This document shows positions 7,805 through 15,320 of a stretch of 64,000 nucleotides of DNA, one piece after another. The notes under the pieces were generated by a model. It saw only the letters and a program-made list of their open reading frames with translations. It searched no databases and was not told the origin of the DNA. Position 1 is the first letter of the stretch, and every line of letters starts with the position of its first letter. Location: positions 1 through 64,000 of the forward strand of contig JABLXK010000005.1 in assembly GCA_013178095.1 (NCBI GenBank), written 5' to 3'. A program made the translations under genes and the position numbers. Source of the DNA: Anaerolineae bacterium (lineage in GTDB: Bacteria; Chloroflexota; Anaerolineae; Anaerolineales; Anaerolineaceae).

Positions 7805-8518
7805 TCAAGAATCAATGTAATAATCCGTTAATCCATGTTTTTCAAGTAAAGCAGGATTCTGGAAAGCAACCATGGTTGATCCGTCGTATATAATCCTGCC
7901 GGCATCCATGATCACCATGCGCGGGCACAATTCTTTCGCCAGCCCCAGGTCGTGAGTGGCGATAATCAGGGTTTGTTCGAGACCAGCCAGCAAATTGATG
8001 ATCCCGCGCCGGCCGCGCGGATCCAAACCGGCGGTGGGTTCGTCCAGCGCCAGCACGCGCGGCTGCATTACCAGCACGGTCGCCAGAGCTATCCGCTTCT
8101 TTTCTCCCAAACTGAGATGATACGGGGAACGCCCTTCGCACCCCGGCATGCCTACCATTTCCAGCGCTGCTGCGACCCTGTCCTTTATCATGCCGGCAGG
8201 CGCACCCTGATAGATCAATCCATATGCCACGTCCTCATAAACGCTGTTGGAAAATAGTTGGTCGTCAGGGGACTGGAATGCCAGCCCAACCTCTGCGCGA
8301 ATTTTCGAGAGGTTCCTTTCATTGATTATCTCGCCGCCAACGCGCACAATCCCTTCGCCGCGCAGGATACCGTTCAGGTGCAGCAGCAGTGTGGTCTTGC
8401 CGGCGCCGTTCGGCCCCACCAGTGCAATCTTTTCACCCGTGCTCACGCTCAAATTGAGCGCTGCCAGCGCGGTGCGGCCATCTTCGTAAGAATAACTCAA
8501 TTTTTCAATTTCGATCAT
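7805..8518 (-). CDS. cbiO: Energy-coupling (ECF) cobalt/nickel transporter ATPase CbiO
   Basis: A 237-residue ABC ATPase with Walker A GPNGAGKT (about residue 35), Q-loop AFQSPDDQLF (the QxPDxQ pattern is typical of ECF/CbiO ATPases), signature LSLGEKKRIALA and Walker B RVLALDEPTAGLDP. It powers metal uptake with CbiQ and CbiM encoded immediately upstream; the start overlaps the cbiQ stop (ATGA). The three genes form one tight operon transcribed on the minus strand. Only one ATPase is present, so it should act as a homodimer. Cobalt versus nickel cannot be settled from the ATPase. Confidence 0.9.
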   Translation of the reverse strand: MIEIEKLSYSYEDGRTALAALNLSVSTGEKIALVGPNGAGKTTLLLHLNGILRGEGIVRVGGEIINERNLSKIRAEVGLAFQSPDDQLFSNSVYEDVAYGLIYQGAPAGMIKDRVAAALEMVGMPGCEGRSPYHLSLGEKKRIALATVLVMQPRVLALDEPTAGLDPRGRRGIINLLAGLEQTLIIATHDLGLAKELCPRMVIMDAGRIIYDGSTMVAFQNPALLEKHGLTDYYIDS

Positions 8519-9336
8519 GCGCCATTCATCCCATTGGCAATCAAAACGAGCGCGGCTCCCATCAACAGCATCAACAGCATGGCGGCTTTCTGCCCCCAGG
8601 TCAGCGGTTCGCTTGCATGCCCAAGGCGTACTTCGCCATCATAACCGCGCGCGAGCATGGCTTGATAAATGCGCTCGCTTCTTTCCAACGTTCGCAGCAG
8701 CAGCGCCCCGGCCATGCCGCCGGTGACTTGCGCCCGCCAGCCAAAAGAACCGCCGGCGCGCATGCCTGAATTTACCGGGACTGCACTGCGGCTGGCGCGC
8801 GCTTGTGTCATGCGTTCCATTTCCTCAATCAGAACGAACAAATAACGCCACATTAACGCGAAAATCGACGCCAGCATACGCGGCAGACCGCAGGCGCGCA
8901 TGGCCGCCAGCAGGTCTTCAAAGCGCGTTACAGCCGTGATCAAAACCGTAAAACCCAATGATAAGTAAGAACGGATCAATAAGCTGGTAATCCGAACCAG
9001 GCTGCTCATTGAAAAGCTGATCTGGAATCCCTTGATTACGGTCAGGACAACAAAATTCCCTTTCTGCAGGAATAATTGCGGCAGCAGTACCAGCAGGATG
9101 GGGATTTCCAATACAAGAGCCCTTTGCAGCAACACGGAGACCGGCAGTTCGGAAGCCAGCATCGCCACAAGCAGCAAACCGCCCATTAAGGCGTAAACCA
9201 CCCAGGCGCCAATCGGTAGAAATGCTGCGGTCAATAAAAAGGAAATCAGGAGCGCGATTTTAATACGGGCATCACACCGATGCAGGATGCTGCTGCCCCG
9301 CAGATATGATGCCCGTTGAACTATGCCGGTCGGCAT
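8515..9336 (-). CDS. cbiQ: ECF cobalt/nickel transporter transmembrane coupling protein CbiQ
   Basis: A 273-residue membrane protein of the CbiQ/EcfT family. It has a soluble N-terminal stretch (YLRGSSILHRCDARIKIALL, matching the usual H-x-x-D-x-R-x-K start), about five membrane helices, and the coupling-helix motifs in the cytoplasmic region (a MRACGLPRMLA element, and a second one near YQAMLARGYDGE, corresponding to the family A-R-G motifs). It links the CbiO ATPase to the substrate-capture subunit CbiM. The gene overlaps cbiO by 4 bp and touches the end of cbiM (TAATG). Confidence 0.9.
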   Translation of the reverse strand: MPTGIVQRASYLRGSSILHRCDARIKIALLISFLLTAAFLPIGAWVVYALMGGLLLVAMLASELPVSVLLQRALVLEIPILLVLLPQLFLQKGNFVVLTVIKGFQISFSMSSLVRITSLLIRSYLSLGFTVLITAVTRFEDLLAAMRACGLPRMLASIFALMWRYLFVLIEEMERMTQARASRSAVPVNSGMRAGGSFGWRAQVTGGMAGALLLRTLERSERIYQAMLARGYDGEVRLGHASEPLTWGQKAAMLLMLLMGAALVLIANGMNGA

Positions 9337-10283
9337 TATTTATTTTCAGCCAACTTCCCGCGCCTGGCAAGCAATGTAACCACGGCGATCACGATCAGGA
9401 CGCCGATCGCGCCGGCTGCAATGGTTGCCAATGCTTCATTTTGAATCCCCGGCATGACGTAATCGGGAATGATGTGGTAGGACGCATCCTGCGCCATGAT
9501 TAAAAATCCCAATTTCTCCGCCACCCACTCCAGGCCGTCCGGCTTGGACGAGGCCAGCGGGGAGCAGACCAGAAGGACGGCCGTGAAGATCAAGCCGGCA
9601 ATCCATACGGCGGATGATTTGACCGGTTCTTTTGAGTCTTGCTCGATCAATTGCGGCTTGGAAGCCATCAGCAGGCTGACCGCACCCAGCGTAATCAGTC
9701 CTTCGCCGATACCGATCAAGGCATGCACGCCGCCCATGGCGGGAATGGCAATATTTGCGGGGGAGGTTCCGGAAAACGCCAATTCCAAAGAAGCTGCCAG
9801 GGCTGCGATAAAGATGGAGAACCATCCGGCAGCGAACGCGGTCAGCAAAATCGCCCAACGGCTATTGCCGAACCAGCGGCGGAACAGGCTGGAGACGAAA
9901 TACGCCACGGCCATACCCACCACGGCCATGTTGAACAGGTTGGCTCCCAGCGTCAGGATGCCGCCATCCTGGAAAACCAAAGCCTGCACTGCCACCACGG
10001 AGGTCATGATCAAAACCGCCGTCCAGGGCCCAACCAGCAGCACGGCCAACGCCGCGCCTAATAGGTGGCCGGATGTACCGCCGGAGATTGAGAAATTCAA
10101 CATCTGGCCGGCAAAAATGGCGGCTGCCAGCACGCCTACCAATGGCAGCTTGTTTCCGCCAATTTCTTTCCCGGCTTTCTTTAGAGCTATAAAAATGAAT
10201 ACCAGGCTGACCAGCCAGAGGATTCCGGCAACTGGAATAGATAAGAATCCGTCCGGAATGTGCATAGGAATAGGAGCTTTCAT
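9336..10283 (-). CDS. cbiM: CbiM substrate-capture protein fused to a PDGLE (CbiN-like) domain
   Basis: A 315-residue membrane protein. The first 220 residues are CbiM/NikM: an MHIPDGFLS start motif whose histidine is part of the metal site, then several helices including GGTSGHLLGAALA. The C-terminal 90 residues carry the PDGLE motif (SKPDGLEWVAEKLGF) and a last helix, the domain that replaces a separate CbiN/NikN. The ribosome binding site (AGAGG) serves the ATG at 10283, so the product begins MKAPIP before the conserved MHIP; an alternative start at 10265 would put Met-His at the N terminus but has no ribosome binding site. First gene of cbiMQO. Metal is cobalt or nickel; no cobalamin riboswitch was recognised upstream. 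Confidence 0.9.
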   Translation of the reverse strand: MKAPIPMHIPDGFLSIPVAGILWLVSLVFIFIALKKAGKEIGGNKLPLVGVLAAAIFAGQMLNFSISGGTSGHLLGAALAVLLVGPWTAVLIMTSVVAVQALVFQDGGILTLGANLFNMAVVGMAVAYFVSSLFRRWFGNSRWAILLTAFAAGWFSIFIAALAASLELAFSGTSPANIAIPAMGGVHALIGIGEGLITLGAVSLLMASKPQLIEQDSKEPVKSSAVWIAGLIFTAVLLVCSPLASSKPDGLEWVAEKLGFLIMAQDASYHIIPDYVMPGIQNEALATIAAGAIGVLIVIAVVTLLARRGKLAENK

Positions 10284-10305
10284 TTCAAACCTCTTTATAT
10301 ATATT

Positions 10306-10325
10306 TTGCTATTGCAATTATTTGC
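10306..10325. promoter_or_regulatory. Overlapping TTGC/GCAA dyads upstream of cbiM
   Basis: Upstream of the metal transporter the sequence TTGCTATTGCAA (10306-10317) is followed by a second overlapping dyad GCAATTATTTGC (10314-10325). Such nested short palindromes in an AT-rich promoter resemble a metal-regulator operator. No named factor can be assigned and chance is possible in AT-rich DNA. Confidence 0.3.
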
Positions 10326-10383
10326 TTATTATAAATCCACTTCGGCAGATTTGAAAGAAAATCAAACAATTCCTATCATTTTC

Positions 10384-10412
10384 TTGACGCTTTGTCCACA
10401 CAATGGTATAAA
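10384..10412 (+). promoter_or_regulatory. Promoter of the thr-type leader and aspartokinase operon
   Basis: TTGACG (10384-10389) and TATAAA (10407-10412) are spaced by 17 bp. Transcription should start near 10419, only about 4 nt before the leader-peptide ATG at 10423. Confidence 0.8.
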
Positions 10413-10422
10413 TGCCGCCAAT

Positions 10423-10536
10423 ATGGAAAACAAGCACCTGTTCAACCTCACAACCGGCTTGGGTACTAGCACTACAACTACTCGTCTCACTCGAGATGGA
10501 TGGGCTGAACAGGCACGCATGGATTCCTGCAGATAA
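10423..10536 (+). CDS. Threonine-rich attenuator leader peptide
   Basis: A 37-codon reading frame between a consensus promoter and an intrinsic terminator in front of aspartokinase. Residues 10-23 read TTGLGTSTTTTRLT: eight of fourteen are threonine, with no run of Lys, Met or Ile. This is the architecture of the enterobacterial thrL leader, in which ribosome stalling at scarce threonyl-tRNA prevents terminator formation. An 8-bp inverted repeat (CCTGTTCA 10437-10444, TGAACAGG 10506-10513) brackets the threonine codons, and the stretch at 10490-10504 is complementary to part of the terminator loop and 3' arm (about 10573-10581), so it could form an antiterminator. The sequence features are seen; the mechanism is inferred. 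There is no Shine-Dalgarno site, so translation would be essentially leaderless. Confidence 0.7.
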   Translation: MENKHLFNLTTGLGTSTTTTRLTRDGWAEQARMDSCR

Positions 10537-10560
10537 GCAGAAGTACCCAGGGAATTTTAG

Positions 10561-10590
10561 AAAAGCCTCGAACCCATCGAGGCTTTTTTC
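10561..10590 (+). terminator. Attenuator terminator before aspartokinase
   Basis: AAAAGCCTCGA (10561-10571) and TCGAGGCTTTT (10577-10587) form an 11-bp stem with a 5-nt loop, followed by a T tract ending at 10589. It lies 24 nt after the leader-peptide stop and 32 nt before the aspartokinase start, so it can only act as a conditional terminator for the operon behind it. Confidence 0.88.
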
Positions 10591-10621
10591 TTATCTGCAC
10601 CCTAACAAAGAAGAGGTGAGT

Positions 10622-12082
10622 ATGGCGGACCCAGATGCACAATCGAACAAAAATACCTGCAAGACCCTGCTGTTGAAATTCGGCGGCACTTCCGTGGGCA
10701 GCCCGGAAGCCATGCGCCAGGCCGCCGCAATCATCCAGGAAGAACGCCCGAAATGGGAGCGCATCATTGCGGTGGTTTCGGCCATGAACGGGGTGACCAA
10801 TACCTTGATTGCCTGCGCTCAGGCCGCCCTGGACAGCAAAAACGCCGAATATCAGGAGCATATCGCCCAACTGCGCCAACGCCATTTCGAGGCAATCCAT
10901 GCGCTGGTTCCCCAGGAACTGCAGGAGGGCCTCTGCGCCGTGATCGACCAGCAGCTGGGTACGTTGAAAGCTTTTTGCGACAGTATCCAGGTGATGGGCG
11001 AGGTCACGCCGCGCGGCATGGATACCATCTCCAGCCTGGGCGAACGCATGAACGCCAAGATTTTCAGCGCCTGCCTGCAGCAGATCGGCTTGCGCAGCCA
11101 GGCAGTGGACGCGGCCGGATTGATCGTGACCGACGATAACTTCCAGAATGCCCATCCGCTGCTGGAGCAGACCTGCCGCCAAGTTTCCGCAAAACTTCTA
11201 CCCTTGCTGGAGCAAGGCGTCATCCCGGTGGTGACCGGCTTTATCGGCGCGACGGAAGATGGCATCACCACCACACTGGGTCGCGGCGGCAGCGATTACA
11301 GCGCTTCGCTGCTGGCGGACTGCCTGGACGCGACGGAAGTGTGGAACTGCACGGACGTGGATGGCGTGATGACCGCCGACCCGAATATCGTGCCGGACGC
11401 ACGCGTGATTCCCGAATTGACCTATGATGAGATGAGCGAGATGGCTTATTTCGGTGCCAAGGTGCTGCACCCCAAGACCATCCAACCCATCGTCACTAAA
11501 AACATCCCGCTGCGCGTGATGAACACATTCAACCCCAGCCACCCCGGCACGCGCATCAGCAGCCAGTCCAGCGCCCTGCGCGGCAAGCTCACCTCGGTCT
11601 CCGGTATCAAGAACCTGAGCATCTTCACCATCGAGGGGCGCGGCATGCTGGGGGTGCCCGGCGTGGCCGCGCGCACCTTCGGCGCAGTGGCGGAGGTGGG
11701 CGCCAGCGTGCTGATGATCTCGCAATCCTCCTCCGAGCAATCCATCTGCTTTGTAGTGCCGGCGGAGGTGGAAGAAAAAGTGCAGGCAGCCCTGCTGCGC
11801 AACCTGGGCGGCGAGATCGAACGCGGCGATATCAACGGCATCCAGATCCATTCGGATGTAGTCATCATCACCGTGATCGGCTCTGGCATGCGCCAGACGC
11901 CGGGTGTTTCGGCGCGGGTCTTCAACGCCCTGGGCAGCCGCATGATCAACGTGATTGCCATCGCCCAGGGTTCATCGGAATACAGCATCTCTCTGGTCGT
12001 CGACAGCCAGGACGCAAAACTGGCAATCCAACAACTGCATCAAGAGGTAATCATCAATGGAAACAAACCAACCCAAAATTAA
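10622..12082 (+). CDS. Aspartate kinase
   Basis: A 486-residue aspartokinase catalysing ATP-dependent phosphorylation of aspartate, the first step towards threonine, methionine, lysine and diaminopimelate. The N-terminal amino-acid-kinase domain shows KFGGTSVG (residues 19-26), GFIGATEDGITTTLGRGGSD and the VWNCTDVDGVMTADP region. Two ACT domains occupy the C-terminal 150 residues, for allosteric control. There is no fused homoserine dehydrogenase. I chose ATG 10622, preceded by AAGAGGTG, because the kinase motif begins soon after; the frame stays open upstream through the attenuator, but those codons are leader DNA. Its 3' end overlaps asd by 26 bp. The threonine-rich leader suggests control by threonine supply. 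Confidence 0.93.
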   Translation: MADPDAQSNKNTCKTLLLKFGGTSVGSPEAMRQAAAIIQEERPKWERIIAVVSAMNGVTNTLIACAQAALDSKNAEYQEHIAQLRQRHFEAIHALVPQELQEGLCAVIDQQLGTLKAFCDSIQVMGEVTPRGMDTISSLGERMNAKIFSACLQQIGLRSQAVDAAGLIVTDDNFQNAHPLLEQTCRQVSAKLLPLLEQGVIPVVTGFIGATEDGITTTLGRGGSDYSASLLADCLDATEVWNCTDVDGVMTADPNIVPDARVIPELTYDEMSEMAYFGAKVLHPKTIQPIVTKNIPLRVMNTFNPSHPGTRISSQSSALRGKLTSVSGIKNLSIFTIEGRGMLGVPGVAARTFGAVAEVGASVLMISQSSSEQSICFVVPAEVEEKVQAALLRNLGGEIERGDINGIQIHSDVVIITVIGSGMRQTPGVSARVFNALGSRMINVIAIAQGSSEYSISLVVDSQDAKLAIQQLHQEVIINGNKPTQN

Positions 12083-13118
12083 AGCAGCCATTCTGGGCGC
12101 CACCGGCATGGTCGGCCAGCGTTTCGTGCAATTATTGAGCAACCATCCCTGGTTCGAGATCAGCGCGTTGACCGGTTCTGACCGCAGCGCCGGCAGGAAA
12201 TACTCGGATGCCTGCTACTGGCGGCAGGAAGGCGACATGCCGGCCGCAGTACGCGATATGCAGGTGCTGCCGGCTGTTCCGCCGGTGAACGCGGGGGTCG
12301 TGTTCTCAGCCCTGCCGGCGGATATCGCCCGCGACGTCGAACCTGAGTTCGCGCGAGCCGGTTACATCGTCTGCTCCAATTCATCCGCATACCGCTACGA
12401 GGATGATATGCCGGTGATGATCCCTGAAATCAATGCCGAGCACCTGGCGCTGCTGGATAGTCAAAAGAAGAAACGCGGCTGGGACGGATTGATCGTCACC
12501 AGCCCCAACTGCACCACCAGCGGCGCGGTCTTTCCGCTTAAGGTTTTAAACGAAATTTTCGGTTTAGAGAAAGTTTTTCTGGTGAGCATGCAGGCAGTTT
12601 CCGGCGCAGGTTACCCGGGGATGCCCTATCTGGCCATCGCGGACAACGTGGTACCGTTGATCGAAGGCGAGGAGAAAAAGCTGGAACTGGAACCGCGCCT
12701 GCTGCTAGGGAAGATGAACGGCAGGGAACGCATCAGCGCGCCCATGTCCATCAGCGCGCAAGCCAACCGCGTGGCGATCAGCGATGGTCACACAATCTGC
12801 CTTTCCGTAAAGCTATCCAAATCCGCCAGCCTGGAAGAAGTGAAAGCCGCTCTGCTTTCTTACGCCTGGCCTGAGGAGATCAAGCAACTGCCCAGCGCAC
12901 CCTTGCAGCCCATGATTTACCGCGAGGAAGCCGACCGGCCGCAGCCGCGTCTGGACCGCAACGCGGGAGGCGGTATGGCCGTCAGCATCGGCCGGCTGCG
13001 CCCCTGCCCCATCCTGGATTTCCGTTTGGTGGCGGTGGTGCACAATACTCTGCGCGGCGCAGCCAGCGGCTCGGTGTTGAACGCTGAATTATTGAAAGCC
13101 AGAGGATTTTTAGGGTAA
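12057..13118 (+). CDS. asd: Aspartate-semialdehyde dehydrogenase (archaeal/fungal type)
   Basis: A 353-residue NADPH-dependent enzyme that reduces aspartyl phosphate to aspartate semialdehyde, the second step of the pathway begun by the upstream kinase. It shows the nucleotide-binding motif GATGMVGQR (about residues 14-22), the catalytic cysteine in SPNCTTSG (Cys152) and the second-half motif RVAISDGHT containing the active-site histidine. The GAGYPGMPYLAIADNVVPLI segment and overall length fit the archaeal/fungal branch rather than the common bacterial one. It is translationally coupled to aspartokinase (26-bp overlap; GAGGT before the ATG). Confidence 0.92.
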   Translation: METNQPKIKAAILGATGMVGQRFVQLLSNHPWFEISALTGSDRSAGRKYSDACYWRQEGDMPAAVRDMQVLPAVPPVNAGVVFSALPADIARDVEPEFARAGYIVCSNSSAYRYEDDMPVMIPEINAEHLALLDSQKKKRGWDGLIVTSPNCTTSGAVFPLKVLNEIFGLEKVFLVSMQAVSGAGYPGMPYLAIADNVVPLIEGEEKKLELEPRLLLGKMNGRERISAPMSISAQANRVAISDGHTICLSVKLSKSASLEEVKAALLSYAWPEEIKQLPSAPLQPMIYREEADRPQPRLDRNAGGGMAVSIGRLRPCPILDFRLVAVVHNTLRGAASGSVLNAELLKARGFLG

Positions 13119-13141
13119 GCAACGCGCGTAGATTTTGCGGA

Positions 13142-13147
13142 TATAAT
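13142..13147 (+). promoter_or_regulatory. -10 box of the fur gene, six bases from the start codon
   Basis: TATAAT ends six bases before the ATG at 13154, so transcription is predicted to begin at or next to the A of the start codon, giving a leaderless mRNA. No Shine-Dalgarno sequence is present. Confidence 0.6.
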
Positions 13148-13153
13148 TTTATT

Positions 13154-13546
13154 ATGCGCGCGTCTTCCGTAACCAACGAGATTCTGGATATCCTGAAAAA
13201 AGAACATACCCACTTGACTGAAGTGGAGATCTACCAAGCGGTTAAAAGCAAGTTCACGGCTGTCAACCATTCCACGGTCTACCGCGCGCTGCGCCGGTTG
13301 GTGGATGATAACCAGGTTTCAATCACAGATATCGGCCGCGGAGCGCAGGTTTTCGAGTTGTGCGCCAACGACGCACACCATCACCTGGTGTGCCAGTCCT
13401 GCGGCAGGATCGTTAATCTGACAGACGGCACGGTGGAAGAATTATTCGGGAAGATTGAGAAAAACCATGATTTTCTCGTGATCACCAGGCACCTGGCGCT
13501 GTTTGGTTACTGCCCGGAATGCCGGGCGAAGATGAAAAAGGATTAA
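13154..13546 (+). CDS. Fur-family metal/peroxide regulator (paralogue 1)
   Basis: A 130-residue Fur-family repressor with an N-terminal winged helix (HLTEVEIYQAVKSKFTAVNH and STVYRALRRLVDDNQV) and a C-terminal dimerisation/metal domain with the histidine cluster HHHLVCQSCG and a second Cys pair YCPECRAK, together a structural zinc site. It could be Fur, PerR or Zur; the sequence alone does not decide. It stands between asd and a terminator and appears to have its own promoter. A second Fur paralogue lies about 3 kb downstream with a transporter operon. Confidence 0.88.
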   Translation: MRASSVTNEILDILKKEHTHLTEVEIYQAVKSKFTAVNHSTVYRALRRLVDDNQVSITDIGRGAQVFELCANDAHHHLVCQSCGRIVNLTDGTVEELFGKIEKNHDFLVITRHLALFGYCPECRAKMKKD

Positions 13547-13579
13547 TTTCAGTAATATTCCTAACTGGATAACAATGAG

Positions 13580-13671
13580 GTGTCATTCCGAACGAAGTGA
13601 GGAATCTCGGCCGGCAATCCGAGACCCTCTCTCAAGGGAGTGCTTCGCGATCACTTCGTTCAGGGTGACAC
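13580..13671. repeat. Dispersed palindromic (REP/MITE-like) element
   Basis: GTGTCATTCCGAACGAAGTGA (13580-13600, 21 bp) and the imperfect inverted copy ending at 13671 (18 of 21 match) flank a 50-bp core. The pattern of a TGTCATTC start followed by GAACGAAGTGA and GGAATCTC is like the short palindromic elements repeated many times in diverse bacterial genomes. Only one copy is in this window, so repetition in this genome is inferred. It contains no gene. Confidence 0.6.
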
Positions 13672-13695
13672 TGCTGCATATTTTCAAAAAATGAC

Positions 13696-13738
13696 AAAAA
13701 GAGCGATCCTTGAGCCATGCTGCAAGGTCGCTCTTTTA
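13696..13738. terminator. Bidirectional terminator between fur and the DUF438 gene
   Basis: An AAAAGAGCGA arm followed by CCTTG pairs with CAAGG and CGCTCTTTT, giving a long stem with one mismatch, with A/T tracts on both sides. It can serve fur from the left and the convergent DUF438-hemerythrin gene from the right. Confidence 0.8.
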
Positions 13739-13773
13739 TTAATTACACATTTCCTATCAGAATATTGCGTGGT

Positions 13774-15033
13774 CTACTCTTCAAGCAATCTTCGTTCGCC
13801 TTCCAGCTTGCGCAGCTCGGTCAGGTCTTGTGAGACTTCCAGCGTGCCGCGATAATTGCCGGCTTCATCGCGCATGGCGTAATATTGAATATGAATGAAC
13901 TTGCCGCCCATCTGGATCCAGAACTCAGCCGTATCGCGTTTTCCGGCGCGGAAATCCTCGACAATGCGCACCACTTTGTCCACGCTGGCAGGCGGGTGGC
14001 AATTCTGCACCTTGCGCCCGATGATGGCCGGCGTGCGTTTGAAAATGCGCTCGGGCGTTTCGGAGAAATAACGCACCGTGTCGTTTTCATCGACAAAGGT
14101 GATGTCCACCGGCAATGTTTTCAGCATTAGATTGATCTGGGAGAGGGTCAGGTCTCCGGTCGATAAGGGAAAATCGCTCATGGAAACAGTCCTTTCTTCT
14201 TTCTTTACTTCAACAGGTTGATTTAATTTTACTTCAACGGGTTTTTGGGATTCTTCCGCGCCAGCCGCAGGCCAATCCGTCCCGCGCGTAACATAACTGA
14301 AACCGAAATCCGCTTCCTGGGCATGGATGGAACGCCAATCCGCTTCGGTCAGGCGTTCCAAGGCGTTGGGAAACAAAATATTTTCTTCCTTATAGATCAT
14401 TTCGCGCATGGCGTTTTCCATGGGATTGAACAACTTTGCCGTTTCCGCCGTGCGGGAGCGGCTTGCTGTCGATTGGTCCTGCAGTGTCTTGATCATTGCT
14501 TTCCAGGCTTTGCGGATGTCATCGTGAATGCCCCACATGACCGCCGAAGGCCCGCTGAAACCGTACTTTTCCAGGTAGGGAAAGAGCAGGTTCTCCTTGC
14601 GCAGGTAGTGTTTCTCGAATTCGGCCAATTTATTTATGGCTGCCAGCAATTTGGCAAGATTTTCCTCGCCCGCATCAATGACGGATTTTTGCAGCAACTG
14701 GCGGGTTTCGTTGAGCTGCAGGGTGACCAGTTCGTTTTCCGCCCGGAAGGTATAAACGGGGTGACCGGGGGTCATCTCGGCCGGCTGCTGCCTATCGAGC
14801 GATTCCCGGAACATGGCCACGTGTACGTCGCATAAATACTGAATGTCGTTCACCGGCAGCCCATCGGCGATTAGAGCTTGTTCAATTTCAGCGATCTCTC
14901 CGGCGCTGGCTTCCCGCAGCATTTCGGCGAAAGCCGCCTTGACCTCCTCGTATGGCTTACCGGCATGGATCTGCCGCAGCGCTTCTTTTAATTTTTCTTT
15001 ACGCAGGGTTTGATTATTGATAAATTCGCTCAC
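13774..15033 (-). CDS. DUF438, hemerythrin-like and PAS domain protein
   Basis: A 419-residue soluble protein. Residues about 1-75 are DUF438 (LRKEKLKEALRQIHAGKPYE). A hemerythrin-like four-helix bundle follows (about 90-235) with diiron-type ligands: a histidine in TPGHPVYTF, HYLRKENLLFP, GIHDDI and KEENILFP. A PAS domain is at the C terminus (MLKTLPVDITFVDENDTVRY to TLEVSQDLTELRKL). Such proteins are thought to bind O2 or NO, or to handle nitrosative stress. The GTG start at 15033 is chosen because AAGGAG lies 5 nt upstream; an ATG at 15105 lacks a good site and overlaps the ferredoxin gene. Last gene of the crp, ferredoxin, DUF438 operon, 13 bp after the ferredoxin. Confidence 0.85.
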   Translation of the reverse strand: MSEFINNQTLRKEKLKEALRQIHAGKPYEEVKAAFAEMLREASAGEIAEIEQALIADGLPVNDIQYLCDVHVAMFRESLDRQQPAEMTPGHPVYTFRAENELVTLQLNETRQLLQKSVIDAGEENLAKLLAAINKLAEFEKHYLRKENLLFPYLEKYGFSGPSAVMWGIHDDIRKAWKAMIKTLQDQSTASRSRTAETAKLFNPMENAMREMIYKEENILFPNALERLTEADWRSIHAQEADFGFSYVTRGTDWPAAGAEESQKPVEVKLNQPVEVKKEERTVSMSDFPLSTGDLTLSQINLMLKTLPVDITFVDENDTVRYFSETPERIFKRTPAIIGRKVQNCHPPASVDKVVRIVEDFRAGKRDTAEFWIQMGGKFIHIQYYAMRDEAGNYRGTLEVSQDLTELRKLEGERRLLEE

Positions 15034-15046
15034 TCTTGCTCCTTTC

Positions 15047-15253
15047 TCATGCCCATCCGATCTCGTAGGAACAAGAAATTGCTCCCTGCGGGCAGCTTTC
15101 TTCACATAACGCGCAATATGTGCAATCCTGCGGGCGCACGAAACTCAATACCTCTTCAACCAATTCCAATACCTGGTTGGGGCAAGCTTCGACGCAAGCG
15201 CCGCAAGCAATACATTTTTTTTGATTAATTTTGGGTAATTCCAGATCGCTCAT
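15047..15253 (-). CDS. 2[4Fe-4S] ferredoxin
   Basis: A 68-residue ferredoxin with two cluster motifs, CIACGACVEACP and CTYCALCEESCP, giving the eight cysteines for two [4Fe-4S] clusters. I chose the ATG at 15253 because AAAGGAA precedes it; a longer frame upstream overlaps the Crp gene. Sitting between a Crp/Fnr regulator and a hemerythrin-type protein, it may be the electron donor of a redox or NO-handling module. That link is inferred from the operon only. Confidence 0.9.
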   Translation of the reverse strand: MSDLELPKINQKKCIACGACVEACPNQVLELVEEVLSFVRPQDCTYCALCEESCPQGAISCSYEIGWA

Positions 15254-15320
15254 GCTGTATTCCTTTCGATTACAGCCATGAGGATATCCGATTGCATATG
15301 AGAAATCTACGACTTTTGTC

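Noticed and set aside
10284-10420. Cobalamin or NiCo riboswitch upstream of cbiM
   Set aside because: The interval is short and AT-rich and lacks the B12-box and the conserved NiCo pattern; only short dyads are present.
9496-10536. Long plus-strand frame of 346 codons antisense to cbiM
   Set aside because: It is a mirror of the cbiM reading frame, without family features. Only its last 37 codons, after the promoter at 10384-10412, are kept as the leader peptide.
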